NCBI RefSeq assembly: GCF_014636295.1
Contig: NZ_BMEC01000011.1
Location: 186,001-250,000, forward strand
Source of the DNA: Marivirga lumbricoides
Lineage (GTDB): Bacteria; Bacteroidota; Bacteroidia; Cytophagales; Cyclobacteriaceae
Direction: 5' to 3'
DNA: 64,000 nt
Shown piece by piece: positions 27,649 to 36,873 of this stretch (positions are counted from its first letter, which is position 1; every line of letters begins with the position of its first letter). The notes beneath the pieces are model-generated. The model was given only the letters and a program-made list of their open reading frames with translations, was not told where the DNA came from and did no database searches. Made by a program: the position numbers and the translations under genes.

Positions 27649-28224
27649 ATGATTTTAATAGGGAACACAGTAATATCAGAGGACATAAAAGATAAAAATT
27701 TTGTGTGTAATCTTGAAAAATGTAAAGGAGCATGTTGTGTAGAAGGAGACTTAGGCGCACCTCTTAATAAAGAAGAGCTGCCTATCATGGAAGAGATTTA
27801 CGAAAAAGTAAAGCCCTATCTTTCTTCTGAAGGAATTAAGGCAATTGAAGAACAGGGCACCTACATAAAAGATTGGGAGGGTGATTACAGCACTACCACA
27901 ATTAATGAGAAGGAATGTGCTTATGCCATCTATGATGAGAAAAACATTTTAAAATGTGGAATTGAAGAAGCTTATAATGATGGCAAGATAAATTTCAAAA
28001 AACCTATTTCTTGCCACCTCTACCCTATCAGAATCACTGCATATGAACAATATGATGCATTAAATTATGACAGGTGGGAAATCTGTAATCCTGCTTGCGA
28101 CTTTGGTGAAAAATTGGGCGTTCCTTTATACAAATTTGTAAAGGATGCACTTATCCGTAAATATGGTGCTGAGTGGTATCAGGAATTAGTGAATGAAATT
28201 GAGAATAAAACAGAAACAGAGTAA
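27649..28224 (+). CDS. DUF3109 family cysteine-rich protein
   Basis: The 191-residue soluble protein has the DUF3109/YkgJ-like cysteine pattern: '[20 protein letters not shown]' near residues 19-38, then '[10 protein letters not shown]', 'LKCGIEEAY', '[10 protein letters not shown]' and '[11 protein letters not shown]'. Eight or more conserved cysteines suggest a bound Zn or Fe-S cluster. The function of the family is unknown although it is widespread in Bacteroidota. It ends 4 nt before the convergent stop of the next kinase gene, with no room for a terminator between them. Confidence 0.88.
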   Translation: MILIGNTVISEDIKDKNFVCNLEKCKGACCVEGDLGAPLNKEELPIMEEIYEKVKPYLSSEGIKAIEEQGTYIKDWEGDYSTTTINEKECAYAIYDEKNILKCGIEEAYNDGKINFKKPISCHLYPIRITAYEQYDALNYDRWEICNPACDFGEKLGVPLYKFVKDALIRKYGAEWYQELVNEIENKTETE

Positions 28225-28228
28225 GTAC

Positions 28229-30526
28229 TTAAGCTATTTCAGGTAACTCAAGCGCTTGCTCCTTTCTTTGGTTGGGCAGAATGATTTTAAACTCGCTGCC
28301 CTCTCCCTCTACAGATTTTACTTTTATTTGCCCATTCAGTTTATCAATGGTTTCTTTCACTATATATAAACCAATTCCTGAGCCTTTGCTACTATCTGTA
28401 GCTCTGAAAAACATTTCAAAAATCCTCTTTTGATACCTCTTATCAATGCCTATCCCGTTATCTGAAACACAAATAACTGCTTCATTTTCAGTATTTTTCA
28501 CCTCAACTTTTAGGTAAGGATTTGAAGCCTTAGGGTTATAATACCTGATAGCATTAGAAATAATATTACTAAAAATAATCATTACTCTTCTCTTGTCCGA
28601 GTAAAATTCGCATTGCTGGTCAATCTCTAATACATATCTAATCCGTTCAAAATTTGGTAAGTATTTAAAGTTATCCAACGTATCCTCAACGATCCCTGCA
28701 AATTCTATAAGTTCCTTCGAAACCTCCAACCTCGAGTTTCTTGAAAGGTTGATAATATCTTCAATAAATTCATCAAGCTTAGTGACGCTCTTTTCAATTA
28801 GATGCAGGTATTCATCTGTTTTTTCTTTATCCTTTTCCAGTTTAGCCAGATAAATTAAACCTTTTACTGAACTTAAAGGAGCTTTTAAATCATGTGAGGC
28901 ACTGTACACGAAGCTATCTAATTCGCTGTTGAGCTTAGTGAGTTCCTCATTTTGTTCCTTCATTCGTTCCTGAGCTATTTTAATGGCTGTTACATCTCGA
29001 ATAGCACCATCAAAGTAATTAATGCCGTCCTCTCCAACAGTTAACATGCTGCTTAATAAACCTGTGAAAGTCTCTCCATTTTTCCTTTTAAATAGGACTT
29101 CAACATTAGTATACTGCTTCTCTCTGATCAATCTTTCTCCTAACCTTTTCCGATCTTTAGCATCCGCGTATAGGCTTGGCAATGAACTATTATTATAAAG
29201 CTCTTCCTTGGAATTATAGCCAAACATGGTAACAAAAGCTTCATTTACATAAATGAGACCTTTCTCTGCAGTGCTTCGGTATAATGCTTCAGAAATATTC
29301 TTATTAACAGAAGCTAAAATCTTTTCACTTCTTTCAATTTTTTCCTTATTGAAATAACTTTCAGTAATATCTGTTGTAAGGCAGGCTGCTCCTATTACTT
29401 CATTCCCTATTACCACGGGAAGTATTTTAGAACTTACAACCTTAACAACTTCTTCACCTTCTTTATATTGATCAATATAAACTGACTCCTTTCCTGACAA
29501 TGCTATTCCAACACGCTCCTTAATTCCTTCAAACCTATTTGCAATCTGAGGTTGTTCTAAAATATTCATCCCTACTTCCGGAACAAGACCAAAAATAGAC
29601 TTTACATGTCTGGTAAAATTTTTATTAAACGCTACCAGGTTAAAGTTAGAATCCACGTACCACACAACTGAATCAAGGCTATCAAAAATTGCACGTAAGC
29701 TCGCTTCCTGATGAAATGTTTGACCTACTTTTGCGCTTAAACGATTTTTAAAATCTTTCTTCAGTGCCAGCAATTGATCCTTCATCTTACTATAATCCCT
29801 GATTGTAGTATTTAAAATTCCGTAAACAGATGCAAAAGGATCATCTTTTTCCACTTCATTCAACTTAACAGAATTGATATTTTCCCATGATAGTTGTGAG
29901 ATCACCTCAAATACTTTTCCTATCTGGCTTTCAACCGCTTTTTTCTGTTGAATATTTTCCTCTTGAAGCTGCTGTACCATTTGAATTAGTTCCTGCTTGT
30001 TTAATGATTGAAGTTTCATTGTATCAACAGTTGTTTCCTTTTTAGAACTATTGTTTAAGGCGCAATCAAGAGCTTCCTCCATACATCTTACTTTTTGGAT
30101 TCCTTTTAGATAAGTTGGCTTTTGAAGATCAAACATATCAAATATTACTTTGGCTATACCATCATTTATATAGAGTATATTTTTCCATTTGTTTATAAAT
30201 TCAGGCATCAAGAAAGTCTCCTTCTTTCTTGCAGAAAAAGGCATATTTTTTAGACCGGTGGCGTCAACAATTAAAGTAAGTTTTTCTGACTTACTTCCCT
30301 TAAATTGATAAGCATTTAATAGTTTTTGAAAGAATGCGATGGACTTATCTCTATCAGCCTCGCCTGCGGAAAACACGTATAATATTCTTTCTTCAACCAG
30401 AACAAAATAACAGCAATAGTCCTTGAAATGAGTAATATTATGCTCATCAAGCAGCCTGTAATTGTACTTTCCGGCTAATAAATAACTTGTTAATTGAATA
30501 AATTTATCAGAACCTAAAGAATGCAT
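28229..30526 (-). CDS. PAS-domain sensor histidine kinase with STAS-like N-terminus
   Basis: This 765-residue cytoplasmic kinase starts with about 150 residues resembling a SpoIIAA/STAS-like domain ('KLTLIVDATGLKNMPFSARK', 'NKWKNILYINDGIAKVIFDM'). A coiled coil (about 170-260), two PAS domains (265-385 and 395-510), HisKA with H545 ('YSASHDLKAPLSSVKGL'), and HATPase ('NIISNAIRYYNPKASN', 'GSGIGLYIVKETI') follow. There are no membrane helices and no receiver. The combination suggests several small-molecule or redox inputs. The partner regulator is not in the neighbourhood. Confidence 0.87.
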   Translation of the reverse strand: MHSLGSDKFIQLTSYLLAGKYNYRLLDEHNITHFKDYCCYFVLVEERILYVFSAGEADRDKSIAFFQKLLNAYQFKGSKSEKLTLIVDATGLKNMPFSARKKETFLMPEFINKWKNILYINDGIAKVIFDMFDLQKPTYLKGIQKVRCMEEALDCALNNSSKKETTVDTMKLQSLNKQELIQMVQQLQEENIQQKKAVESQIGKVFEVISQLSWENINSVKLNEVEKDDPFASVYGILNTTIRDYSKMKDQLLALKKDFKNRLSAKVGQTFHQEASLRAIFDSLDSVVWYVDSNFNLVAFNKNFTRHVKSIFGLVPEVGMNILEQPQIANRFEGIKERVGIALSGKESVYIDQYKEGEEVVKVVSSKILPVVIGNEVIGAACLTTDITESYFNKEKIERSEKILASVNKNISEALYRSTAEKGLIYVNEAFVTMFGYNSKEELYNNSSLPSLYADAKDRKRLGERLIREKQYTNVEVLFKRKNGETFTGLLSSMLTVGEDGINYFDGAIRDVTAIKIAQERMKEQNEELTKLNSELDSFVYSASHDLKAPLSSVKGLIYLAKLEKDKEKTDEYLHLIEKSVTKLDEFIEDIINLSRNSRLEVSKELIEFAGIVEDTLDNFKYLPNFERIRYVLEIDQQCEFYSDKRRVMIIFSNIISNAIRYYNPKASNPYLKVEVKNTENEAVICVSDNGIGIDKRYQKRIFEMFFRATDSSKGSGIGLYIVKETIDKLNGQIKVKSVEGEGSEFKIILPNQRKEQALELPEIA

Positions 30527-30675
30527 TTCTTATCAAGAATAACATTAAAGATAAGATAAAGACAATTTTTGTTTTCTACTAATGAGACCTAAATCTTTTT
30601 AATGTATGATTCTGGCTAAATTCAAACAATAAATGGAAGGAAATACAATATCATCAAAGATGTAAATCTTTTAAG

Positions 30676-30725
30676 TAATCAGGGAATAATCCATTGCCTG
30701 AAAACACATAGTTATTCCCTGATTA
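30676..30725 (-). terminator. 14-bp perfect inverted repeat after the exonuclease gene
   Basis: TAATCAGGGAATAA (30676-30689) is the exact reverse complement of TTATTCCCTGATTA (30712-30725), with a 22-nt loop. It begins 12 nt beyond the stop of the minus-strand exonuclease gene and is the likely 3' end of the Mur ligase-exonuclease transcript. A T-rich tail is weak (CTTAAAAG). The rest of 30527-30737 shows no gene. Confidence 0.5.
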
Positions 30726-30737
30726 ATATTTTGTAAT

Positions 30738-31541
30738 CTATCTTTTAAAGCCTCTCAGCTTTATTTCAGTAAGTTTTCTCTTGGTATCCATTGGGAAATC
30801 ACCTTTCATCATCCAGTCATAATAACCAGTTTCCTTTTTTAAAACTTCCTCAACTACCATTCCTTTAAACTTTCCAAAATTGAATACTTCTATACTTTTT
30901 TCGTTAAAAACGAATCTGCCGGCAAGGTCAACCATATTTTCATTAGTAAGTTGATGTAATGTTTCCACATCATTTTCTATAGTTCCAATTACGTTTCCCT
31001 TCAAGTCCTTAAGTGTTTGCCCTTCATACTTTTTCACTTGAGCATCAAGCACTTCCAATGTGGCCATTGTATCTGCTTCAGCACTATGTGCATCAACTAA
31101 ATCCTTATTGCAATAAAATTTATAGGCTGCAGTTAGTGTCCGTTTTTCCATCATATGAAAAATTTTCTGTGCATCCAGAAGCTTTCTTTTAGAAATATCG
31201 AAATCTACATCTGCCCTTAAAAACTCTTCTACTAATACCGGTACATCAAACTTTAGAATATTAAACCCTGCCAAATCGCATCCTTTTAAAAAAGTAGCCA
31301 ACTCTTTAGCCATGGCTTTAAAAGGCGGTTTATCTTTTACATCTTTATCGTAAATACCATGAATAAGACTTGATTCCAAAGGGATTGTACGCTCAGGATT
31401 TACCTTTTCTGTGTTATTGATAACCTCACCTCCCGGCATTACTTTAATGAACGAATATTCCACTATTCTATCAGAAACAATATTAGTTCCTGTGGTTTCA
31501 AGATCAAAAAATACCAGTGGGTTTGTGAGTTTTAAATACAT
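30738..31541 (-). CDS. DnaQ-like 3'-5' exonuclease (DEDDh)
   Basis: This 267-residue exonuclease has ExoI 'LVFFDLETTGTNIVSDRIVE', ExoII 'LAGFNILKFDVPVLVEEF' and ExoIII 'DAHSAEADTMATLEVLDA', i.e. the DEDDh set. A C-terminal module ('VFNFGKFKGMVVEEVLKKET', 'YYDWMMKGDFP') resembles the exonuclease-X/DUF3820 tail that binds nucleic acid. By family knowledge it proofreads or degrades single-stranded ends. It lies 2 nt after the Mur ligase gene, so both are on one transcript. Confidence 0.88.
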   Translation of the reverse strand: MYLKLTNPLVFFDLETTGTNIVSDRIVEYSFIKVMPGGEVINNTEKVNPERTIPLESSLIHGIYDKDVKDKPPFKAMAKELATFLKGCDLAGFNILKFDVPVLVEEFLRADVDFDISKRKLLDAQKIFHMMEKRTLTAAYKFYCNKDLVDAHSAEADTMATLEVLDAQVKKYEGQTLKDLKGNVIGTIENDVETLHQLTNENMVDLAGRFVFNEKSIEVFNFGKFKGMVVEEVLKKETGYYDWMMKGDFPMDTKRKLTEIKLRGFKR

Positions 31542-31543
31542 AA

Positions 31544-32923
31544 TTAAGAAACTAATTCGTTTGCGATGGATTTGAAATTTATATGATTAAAATGCCCTGA
31601 ACTTAAAAAAGCAAATGTGCATTTAGAGTGGCTGGCTTTGAATTCCTTCATGGCGTTCACCAGTTGATCAGCATCATTAAAATAATGAATAGAAGATCGG
31701 TCAAACGCCTTTTGTATCTCTTCCTCAGTGTATCCTTTGCCCTCTTTCAGCTTAAGGTTATTGGGATTTACAAATACAAAAGCCTGGTCAGCATGTTTCA
31801 TGGTACCGCTATATTCTTTCATATAGTCAGGATCTAAACTACTGAATGTATGCAGCTCATAAGCTACACATAATTTATTGTCCGGATATTGATAATGCAG
31901 GGCGTTTACAGTAGCCTTAAGTTTTGAAGGCGCATGAGCATAATCTTTATATACAAAATTACCATTGGACTCTGCCAAAAGCGTTAACCTGTTTTGAGCT
32001 CCTTTAAAAGAAGCAATAGCCTCATAAAAAGTTTTTTGAGCTATACCTACAGCTTTGCAAACTTCATAAGCTGCACTAATATTCTGCAAATTATGTTTTC
32101 CGAAAACTTTAACCTCAACTTTATCTTTGTCAGGCGTAATGAGGTAGGTTTTGCCATCCTTTATCTCCGATGGATGGGCATTATAAGGCAATTTCCTGAC
32201 ATCTTCTCTTTCTTTAGAGCCTACAATATTGGCAAGATTGTCTGCTTCACAATAAATTAATGATCCTGCTTTAGGGGTTTTGTCAGCAAAATCATCAAAC
32301 TGCTTTGTGTAATCATCTAATGTAGGGAATACATTTTTATGGTCCCACTCGATACCTGAAATGATACCAATGTGATGGTCGTACTTTAGGAATTTTGACA
32401 CAGGATCCAATTTGGAAGATAAATATTCATCACCTTCAATTATGATTATTGGAGCATCAGAAATAGAAACAGTTAGGTCAAATCCTTCTAATTCAGCACC
32501 CACCAGATAATCAAAAGCTTTACCAGCATACTTCAATACATGCATTATCATTGCTGTGATGCTACTTTTTCCATGGCTACCCCCCACCACTATTCTTTGC
32601 TTGTTTTCTGAAAGCTTTTTGATAAACTCGGGAAAAGAATAGATTTTTAAACCAAGTTCTTTGGCCTTTAATAGTTCAGGGTTATCTGCCTGAGCATGCA
32701 TCCCTAAAATTACAGCATCAAGGTCAGCAGTAATTCTTCCTGCATCCCATCCATTTTCAGGTTTAATTCCGGCTTTTTCTAACTTACCCGCAGCAGGTTC
32801 ATATATTTCATCATCAGAACCACTCACTTTCAAGCCTTCTTTATGCAGAGCTAATGCTAAATTATGCATTACACTTCCACCTATCGCTATAAAATGTACT
32901 TTTTCAATATCTTTTAACTTCAT
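31544..32923 (-). CDS. Mur ligase family protein (Mpl/MurC-like)
   Basis: The 459-residue ATP-dependent ligase has N-terminal Rossmann 'HFIAIGGSVMHNLALAL', ATP-binding 'VVGGSHGKSSITAMIMHVLK', a central 'DYLVGAELEGFDLTVSISDA' with 'IIEGDEYLSSKL', and C-terminal 'YKDYAHAPSKLKATVNAL'. The N-terminal glycine motif, together with 'GMHAQADNPELLKAKELGL', points to the Mpl branch. Mpl joins recycled tripeptide to UDP-MurNAc; MurC adds the first L-Ala. A dedicated MurC is normally in the dcw cluster, which is not here, so recycling is more likely. It is cytoplasmic and first in a two-gene unit with the exonuclease. Confidence 0.85.
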   Translation of the reverse strand: MKLKDIEKVHFIAIGGSVMHNLALALHKEGLKVSGSDDEIYEPAAGKLEKAGIKPENGWDAGRITADLDAVILGMHAQADNPELLKAKELGLKIYSFPEFIKKLSENKQRIVVGGSHGKSSITAMIMHVLKYAGKAFDYLVGAELEGFDLTVSISDAPIIIIEGDEYLSSKLDPVSKFLKYDHHIGIISGIEWDHKNVFPTLDDYTKQFDDFADKTPKAGSLIYCEADNLANIVGSKEREDVRKLPYNAHPSEIKDGKTYLITPDKDKVEVKVFGKHNLQNISAAYEVCKAVGIAQKTFYEAIASFKGAQNRLTLLAESNGNFVYKDYAHAPSKLKATVNALHYQYPDNKLCVAYELHTFSSLDPDYMKEYSGTMKHADQAFVFVNPNNLKLKEGKGYTEEEIQKAFDRSSIHYFNDADQLVNAMKEFKASHSKCTFAFLSSGHFNHINFKSIANELVS

Positions 32924-33232
32924 TTGTTTATCACTAGCTTTTAATTACCACTAACTCACCCAAAATATTGGGACAAAATTTTATAATTATATACCTACCA
33001 ACCTCAGGATCAATTAATCTGATAAGTCTGTAAAGGATAATATATCTTTGCTTACCTCCGTTTATTATAAGAGATTTCCAAAAATAGAATAAAGTTAGTG
33101 CCGCGGCAAATTAAACTGAGTTTTTCAGTGTTGATAACCTGTGGAAAACTTGTCGGAAACTTGGTTGGTTTTAACTACGGTTAATGATTTTATTAAATTA
33201 GCTTTGTTAGTTCGAATTTAAGATAGGGGAAT
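32924..33232. promoter_or_regulatory. Divergent control region between the Mur ligase gene and dnaB
   Basis: These 309 bases hold no gene. They contain CCCAA-AATA-TTGGG (32959-32972), 36 nt from the Mur ligase start; a -7-type box TATCTTTG at 33043-33050 with an imperfect TCTG 21 nt upstream; a GC-rich 10-bp palindrome TGCCGCGGCA (33099-33108); TGTGGAAAA (33140-33148), whose complement TTTTCCACA fits the DnaA-box consensus TTWTNCACA; and a second -7 box TAGCTTTG (33199-33206) 26 nt before the dnaB start. Both strands are presumably served from here. Confidence 0.4.
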
Positions 33233-34795
33233 ATGGAATCAAATAAATCGTCAGCTGCAAGGCTTGGCTATAAATCAAAAAAGGCTGAATTTGGTAATAA
33301 TTTAGGCAAAATACCGCCTCAGGCCGTAGATTTAGAGGAAGCAGTGCTTGGCGCTTTAATGTTAGAGAAAGATGCACTTACCAATGTAATAGATATTCTA
33401 AAACCGGAAAGTTTCTATAAAGATGCGCATGAAGAGATCTATAAAGCCATCGTAACACTTTTCAACAATTCGGAACCCATTGATCTTTTAACAGTTACCA
33501 ACCAACTCAGAAAATCCGGGAAACTCGAGGTTGTTGGGGGCTCTTATTATATTACAGAGCTCACTTCAAGAGTAAACTCTGCGGCAAATATTGAGTACCA
33601 TGCAAGAATTATTGCGGAGCAGGCAATTAAAAGACAGCTGATAAAAATTTCAGGTGAAATACAGAACGATGCTTACGAGGATACAATAGATGTTTTTGAT
33701 TTACTAGATAGAACCGAGCAGGAGCTTTTTGAAGTGACTAACTCAAACATTAAAAAGAACTATGCTGATATGCATTCCCTGATGAAGGATGCATTTAGAG
33801 AACTTGAGGAAAGAAGAAATCACACTGATGGCTTAACAGGTGTACCTACTGGCTTTTCTGCTCTGGACAGGGTAACTTCAGGATGGCAAAAATCTGATAT
33901 GGTAATTATAGCTGCAAGGCCAGGTATGGGTAAAACAGCTTTTATTGTTTCTGCTTTAAGAAATGCAGCAGTAGATTTCAAGCAACCGGTAGCTATTTTC
34001 TCTCTGGAAATGTCGGCCGTTCAGTTGGTAAACAGGCTAATCTCTTCTGAAGCTGAGTTGGATAGTGAAAAAATTAAGAAGGGTCAGCTGGCAGATCACG
34101 AGTGGCAGCAACTGGTTTACAAAACAGCCAGTTTGACAGAAGCACCCATTTTTATAGATGATACCCCTGCCCTTTCCATTCTTGAACTTAGAGCAAAATG
34201 TAGGAGACTGAAGCAACAGCATGACATACAACTGGTTGTAATTGACTACTTGCAGCTTATGTCAGGTGATACTTCTAAATCAGGTGGTGCCGGAGGAAAC
34301 AGGGAGCAGGAAATTGCTTCTATTTCAAGGGCTCTTAAAAATATTGCAAAAGAATTAAATGTCCCGGTTATTGCACTTTCACAGTTGAGTAGGGCTGTAG
34401 AAACCCGTGGCGGAGATAAAAGGCCTCAACTTTCCGATTTGAGGGAGTCCGGTTCAATTGAGCAGGATGCCGATATGGTAATGTTCTTGTACAGACCTGA
34501 ATATTATGGAATTACCGAAGATGAGAACGGTCTATCAACCACCAATGTGGGTGAAGTAATTATTGCCAAACATAGAAACGGTTCCTTAGAGACTGTTCCT
34601 TTGAAATTTATTGGTCGCTTTACCAAATTTATGGATTTGGATTCGCCAGGCATGGAACAAAGCGGCCCGGGTTACGGTACAACATTTCCTTCAGCTGCGG
34701 GCATTCCTTCTGATTTTGATTCTCCGGGCGCTATTACAATGCCAAGCAAAGCGAATGGCAACAGCAGTAACGATAATGACGAAGCACCGTTCTAG
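33233..34795 (+). CDS. dnaB: Replicative DNA helicase DnaB
   Basis: This 520-residue hexameric helicase opens DNA at the replication fork. The N-terminal domain starts at about residue 25 ('PPQAVDLEEAVLGALMLEKD'). The RecA-like core has Walker A 'IIAARPGMGKTAFIVSALRN', 'IFSLEMSAVQLVNRLI', Walker B 'LVVIDYLQLMSG', 'VPVIALSQLSRAVETRGG', and 'RESGSIEQDADMVMFLYRPE'. The C-terminal tail is Gly/Ser/Pro-rich and acidic ('NDNDEAPF'), as in other Bacteroidota. No intein is present. It is a single-gene unit with a possible DnaA box upstream. Confidence 0.97.
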   Translation: MESNKSSAARLGYKSKKAEFGNNLGKIPPQAVDLEEAVLGALMLEKDALTNVIDILKPESFYKDAHEEIYKAIVTLFNNSEPIDLLTVTNQLRKSGKLEVVGGSYYITELTSRVNSAANIEYHARIIAEQAIKRQLIKISGEIQNDAYEDTIDVFDLLDRTEQELFEVTNSNIKKNYADMHSLMKDAFRELEERRNHTDGLTGVPTGFSALDRVTSGWQKSDMVIIAARPGMGKTAFIVSALRNAAVDFKQPVAIFSLEMSAVQLVNRLISSEAELDSEKIKKGQLADHEWQQLVYKTASLTEAPIFIDDTPALSILELRAKCRRLKQQHDIQLVVIDYLQLMSGDTSKSGGAGGNREQEIASISRALKNIAKELNVPVIALSQLSRAVETRGGDKRPQLSDLRESGSIEQDADMVMFLYRPEYYGITEDENGLSTTNVGEVIIAKHRNGSLETVPLKFIGRFTKFMDLDSPGMEQSGPGYGTTFPSAAGIPSDFDSPGAITMPSKANGNSSNDNDEAPF

Positions 34796-34868
34796 AAGTA
34801 TTGTGAAAACATAGTTGCCGCAAACAACTTTACTTTTCAAGAGTGTTTAATGAATTATTTTTTCAGAT

Positions 34869-35864
34869 ATGAAAGCTTTGATACTGAGCGCACCTAATGA
34901 AATTCAAATTGTAGAAAAGGATATTCCAGTGATTGGAAAAGGAGAAGTGCTACTTAAGGTAAAAGCTGCTGCTCTGAATCACAGAGATCAATTTATAAGA
35001 GAAGGAAAATATCCAGGAATACAGATAGGTACTATTTTAGGTGCCGATGCTTGTGCAGAAGTTGTAGAAGTAAAAGATGAAGAAGACAAAAAATGGTTGG
35101 AGAAGATGGTAGTAATCAATCCAAACATTAACTGGGGTAACAATACACTGGTGCAGTCCAAAGACTATCATATTTTGGGCACACCTTCAGATGGTGTTTT
35201 TGCTGAATATATTAAAATCCCTGCACACAGGCTGGCGGAAAAACCTTCATTTTTAGACACTAACAAAGCTGCAGCTTTGCCTTTGGCAGGTATGACGGCA
35301 TACAGAGCACTTTTCCATCATGGAAAGTTAATGAAAGGAGAAAACGTGCTGATCTCCGGAGTAGGCGGAGGTGTAGCGCAGTTTGCCTTTCAATTTGCTA
35401 TTGCTGCCGGAGCAAATGTTTATGTAACCTCTGGTGAGGCTGATAAGAGAGAAAAAGCCAAGCAGTTAGGTGCTAAAAATGCTTATAACTATAAAAGTGA
35501 GGATTGGATTAATAACGCCAGAAAGGAGTCAGGGGGATTTGATTTGGTAATTGATAGCGCAGGAGGAGATGCTATTAATGACCTCATTAAAATAATGAAC
35601 CCTGCCGGGAGAATAGTGTTTTATGGAGCTACTTTAGGTAAACCCAAATCTCTTGATGTTCACAGAATGTTCTGGAATCAGATTACCCTCCAAGGTTCTA
35701 CCATGGCTAATGATGAAGAATTTCATGAAATGGTGAAGTTCGTAGAAGAACATAAAATTACACCAATAGTTGATTCAGTAACAGGTTTTGATAGCATTAT
35801 AAAAGCTTTTGATAAAATGAAAGCGGGTGAACAGTTTGGGAAATTAGTAGTAAGCCTCGAATAA
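34869..35864 (+). CDS. Quinone-oxidoreductase-like MDR dehydrogenase
   Basis: This 331-residue medium-chain dehydrogenase/reductase has a GroES-like N-terminus ('AAALNHRDQFIREGKYPG'), a nucleotide-binding motif 'VLISGVGGGVAQFAFQFAIA', 'AKQLGAKNAYNY' and a C-terminal 'KAFDKMKAGEQFGKLVVSL'. The cysteine cluster for structural Zn and the catalytic Cys/His are missing, so it belongs to the zinc-independent (quinone oxidoreductase or enoyl reductase) branch. It should use NADPH; the substrate is unknown. It is transcribed with the same orientation as dnaB but 73 nt downstream, so co-transcription is possible. Confidence 0.85.
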   Translation: MKALILSAPNEIQIVEKDIPVIGKGEVLLKVKAAALNHRDQFIREGKYPGIQIGTILGADACAEVVEVKDEEDKKWLEKMVVINPNINWGNNTLVQSKDYHILGTPSDGVFAEYIKIPAHRLAEKPSFLDTNKAAALPLAGMTAYRALFHHGKLMKGENVLISGVGGGVAQFAFQFAIAAGANVYVTSGEADKREKAKQLGAKNAYNYKSEDWINNARKESGGFDLVIDSAGGDAINDLIKIMNPAGRIVFYGATLGKPKSLDVHRMFWNQITLQGSTMANDEEFHEMVKFVEEHKITPIVDSVTGFDSIIKAFDKMKAGEQFGKLVVSLE

Positions 35865-35912
35865 ATAACGCCAAGTCCTTTTCCGTTTTATTGATTTGTG
35901 CTTAATTAGGAA

Positions 35913-36737
35913 ATGACTTTGCGCTTCTTATATAAAAAGCATCCACATGTTTATACCTTAAAGAAGAGGCTTCTCCTGAGCTTTGCACTTTGTTTAGTAG
36001 TTATTTTTATACTAATATTCTTAAAACCCTTTGATACAGGTGAAAAGCACCTGCCTAACAAAAACCTTATGCTGGCAGGATACGGTATCTGCATATTATT
36101 TGCTGACTTTATTCTGATAACTCTGGAAAAAACCTGGGTTTTTGGATTGAAAAAAAGCTGGACTTTAACTACTGAAATAGCTTACCTACTAGGCCTTTTC
36201 ATTATTTCATCCCTGATGATTTATCTTTACGATTTACTCATCACTAAACAAACTGCTATTACCTGGGATTACTTTGCCACCTATAGCTACCGCTTTACCG
36301 TTCCATTTGCATTATTATTGTTACCTTTTATCGCTTATTTGAGAATCAAGTACGGAAAAGTAATTTCACAGCAGCAGTTGATCAACCCAAACATTTCACT
36401 TTCAGGCCAGAATAAAGAGGATCATCTGGAAATTTCGCTTCAACAACTTCTTTGTTTAAAAGCCGAAGACAATTATGTCCGAATCATTTATTTGAACAAA
36501 AACATAGAAGTACAAGAAGTACTGATGCGCAATACATTAGCTGCAATGGCCAGGCAAGTTCCTCAATTGAGCTACTGCCATCGTTCCTACCTTGTAGCTC
36601 ACTGGCACATCAGGGAGTTAACCGGGCACAAGCAAAAAGCCCATATTATGCTGGAACAATATCCAAAAGAAATTCCTGTTTCCTCTGCACATTACTTAGC
36701 CATTCAAAAGAAAATGTCGGCTAAATTTCACCCCTAG
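35913..36737 (+). CDS. LytTR DNA-binding protein with membrane domain
   Basis: The 274-residue product has four hydrophobic helices (about 19-37, 48-66, 85-109, 125-145), then a LytTR DNA-binding domain from about 175: 'LLCLKAEDNYVRIIYLNKNI', 'VLMRNTLAAMARQVP', 'CHRSYLVAHWHIRELTG'. There is no receiver domain. Such membrane-tethered LytTR proteins are common in Bacteroidota, where they act as one-component regulators. The neighbouring sterol-desaturase-like enzyme downstream is a plausible target. The LytTR binding site is not evident. Confidence 0.85.
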   Translation: MTLRFLYKKHPHVYTLKKRLLLSFALCLVVIFILIFLKPFDTGEKHLPNKNLMLAGYGICILFADFILITLEKTWVFGLKKSWTLTTEIAYLLGLFIISSLMIYLYDLLITKQTAITWDYFATYSYRFTVPFALLLLPFIAYLRIKYGKVISQQQLINPNISLSGQNKEDHLEISLQQLLCLKAEDNYVRIIYLNKNIEVQEVLMRNTLAAMARQVPQLSYCHRSYLVAHWHIRELTGHKQKAHIMLEQYPKEIPVSSAHYLAIQKKMSAKFHP

Positions 36738-36873
36738 CACTATATTATTTCACCACAATTCTGCTGAATAACCCCAAATTTATACCTGTACGCCACTTCA
36801 CTTTTCTTTAAAAGCTTACTTCAACTACCTTATGAAGGCATTTAATAAAGGTTTAAATTCCAAATAATGAGTT

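Noticed and set aside
36452-36724. 90-codon plus-strand frame inside the LytTR gene
   Set aside because: It is an out-of-frame shadow of the clear LytTR DNA-binding domain.
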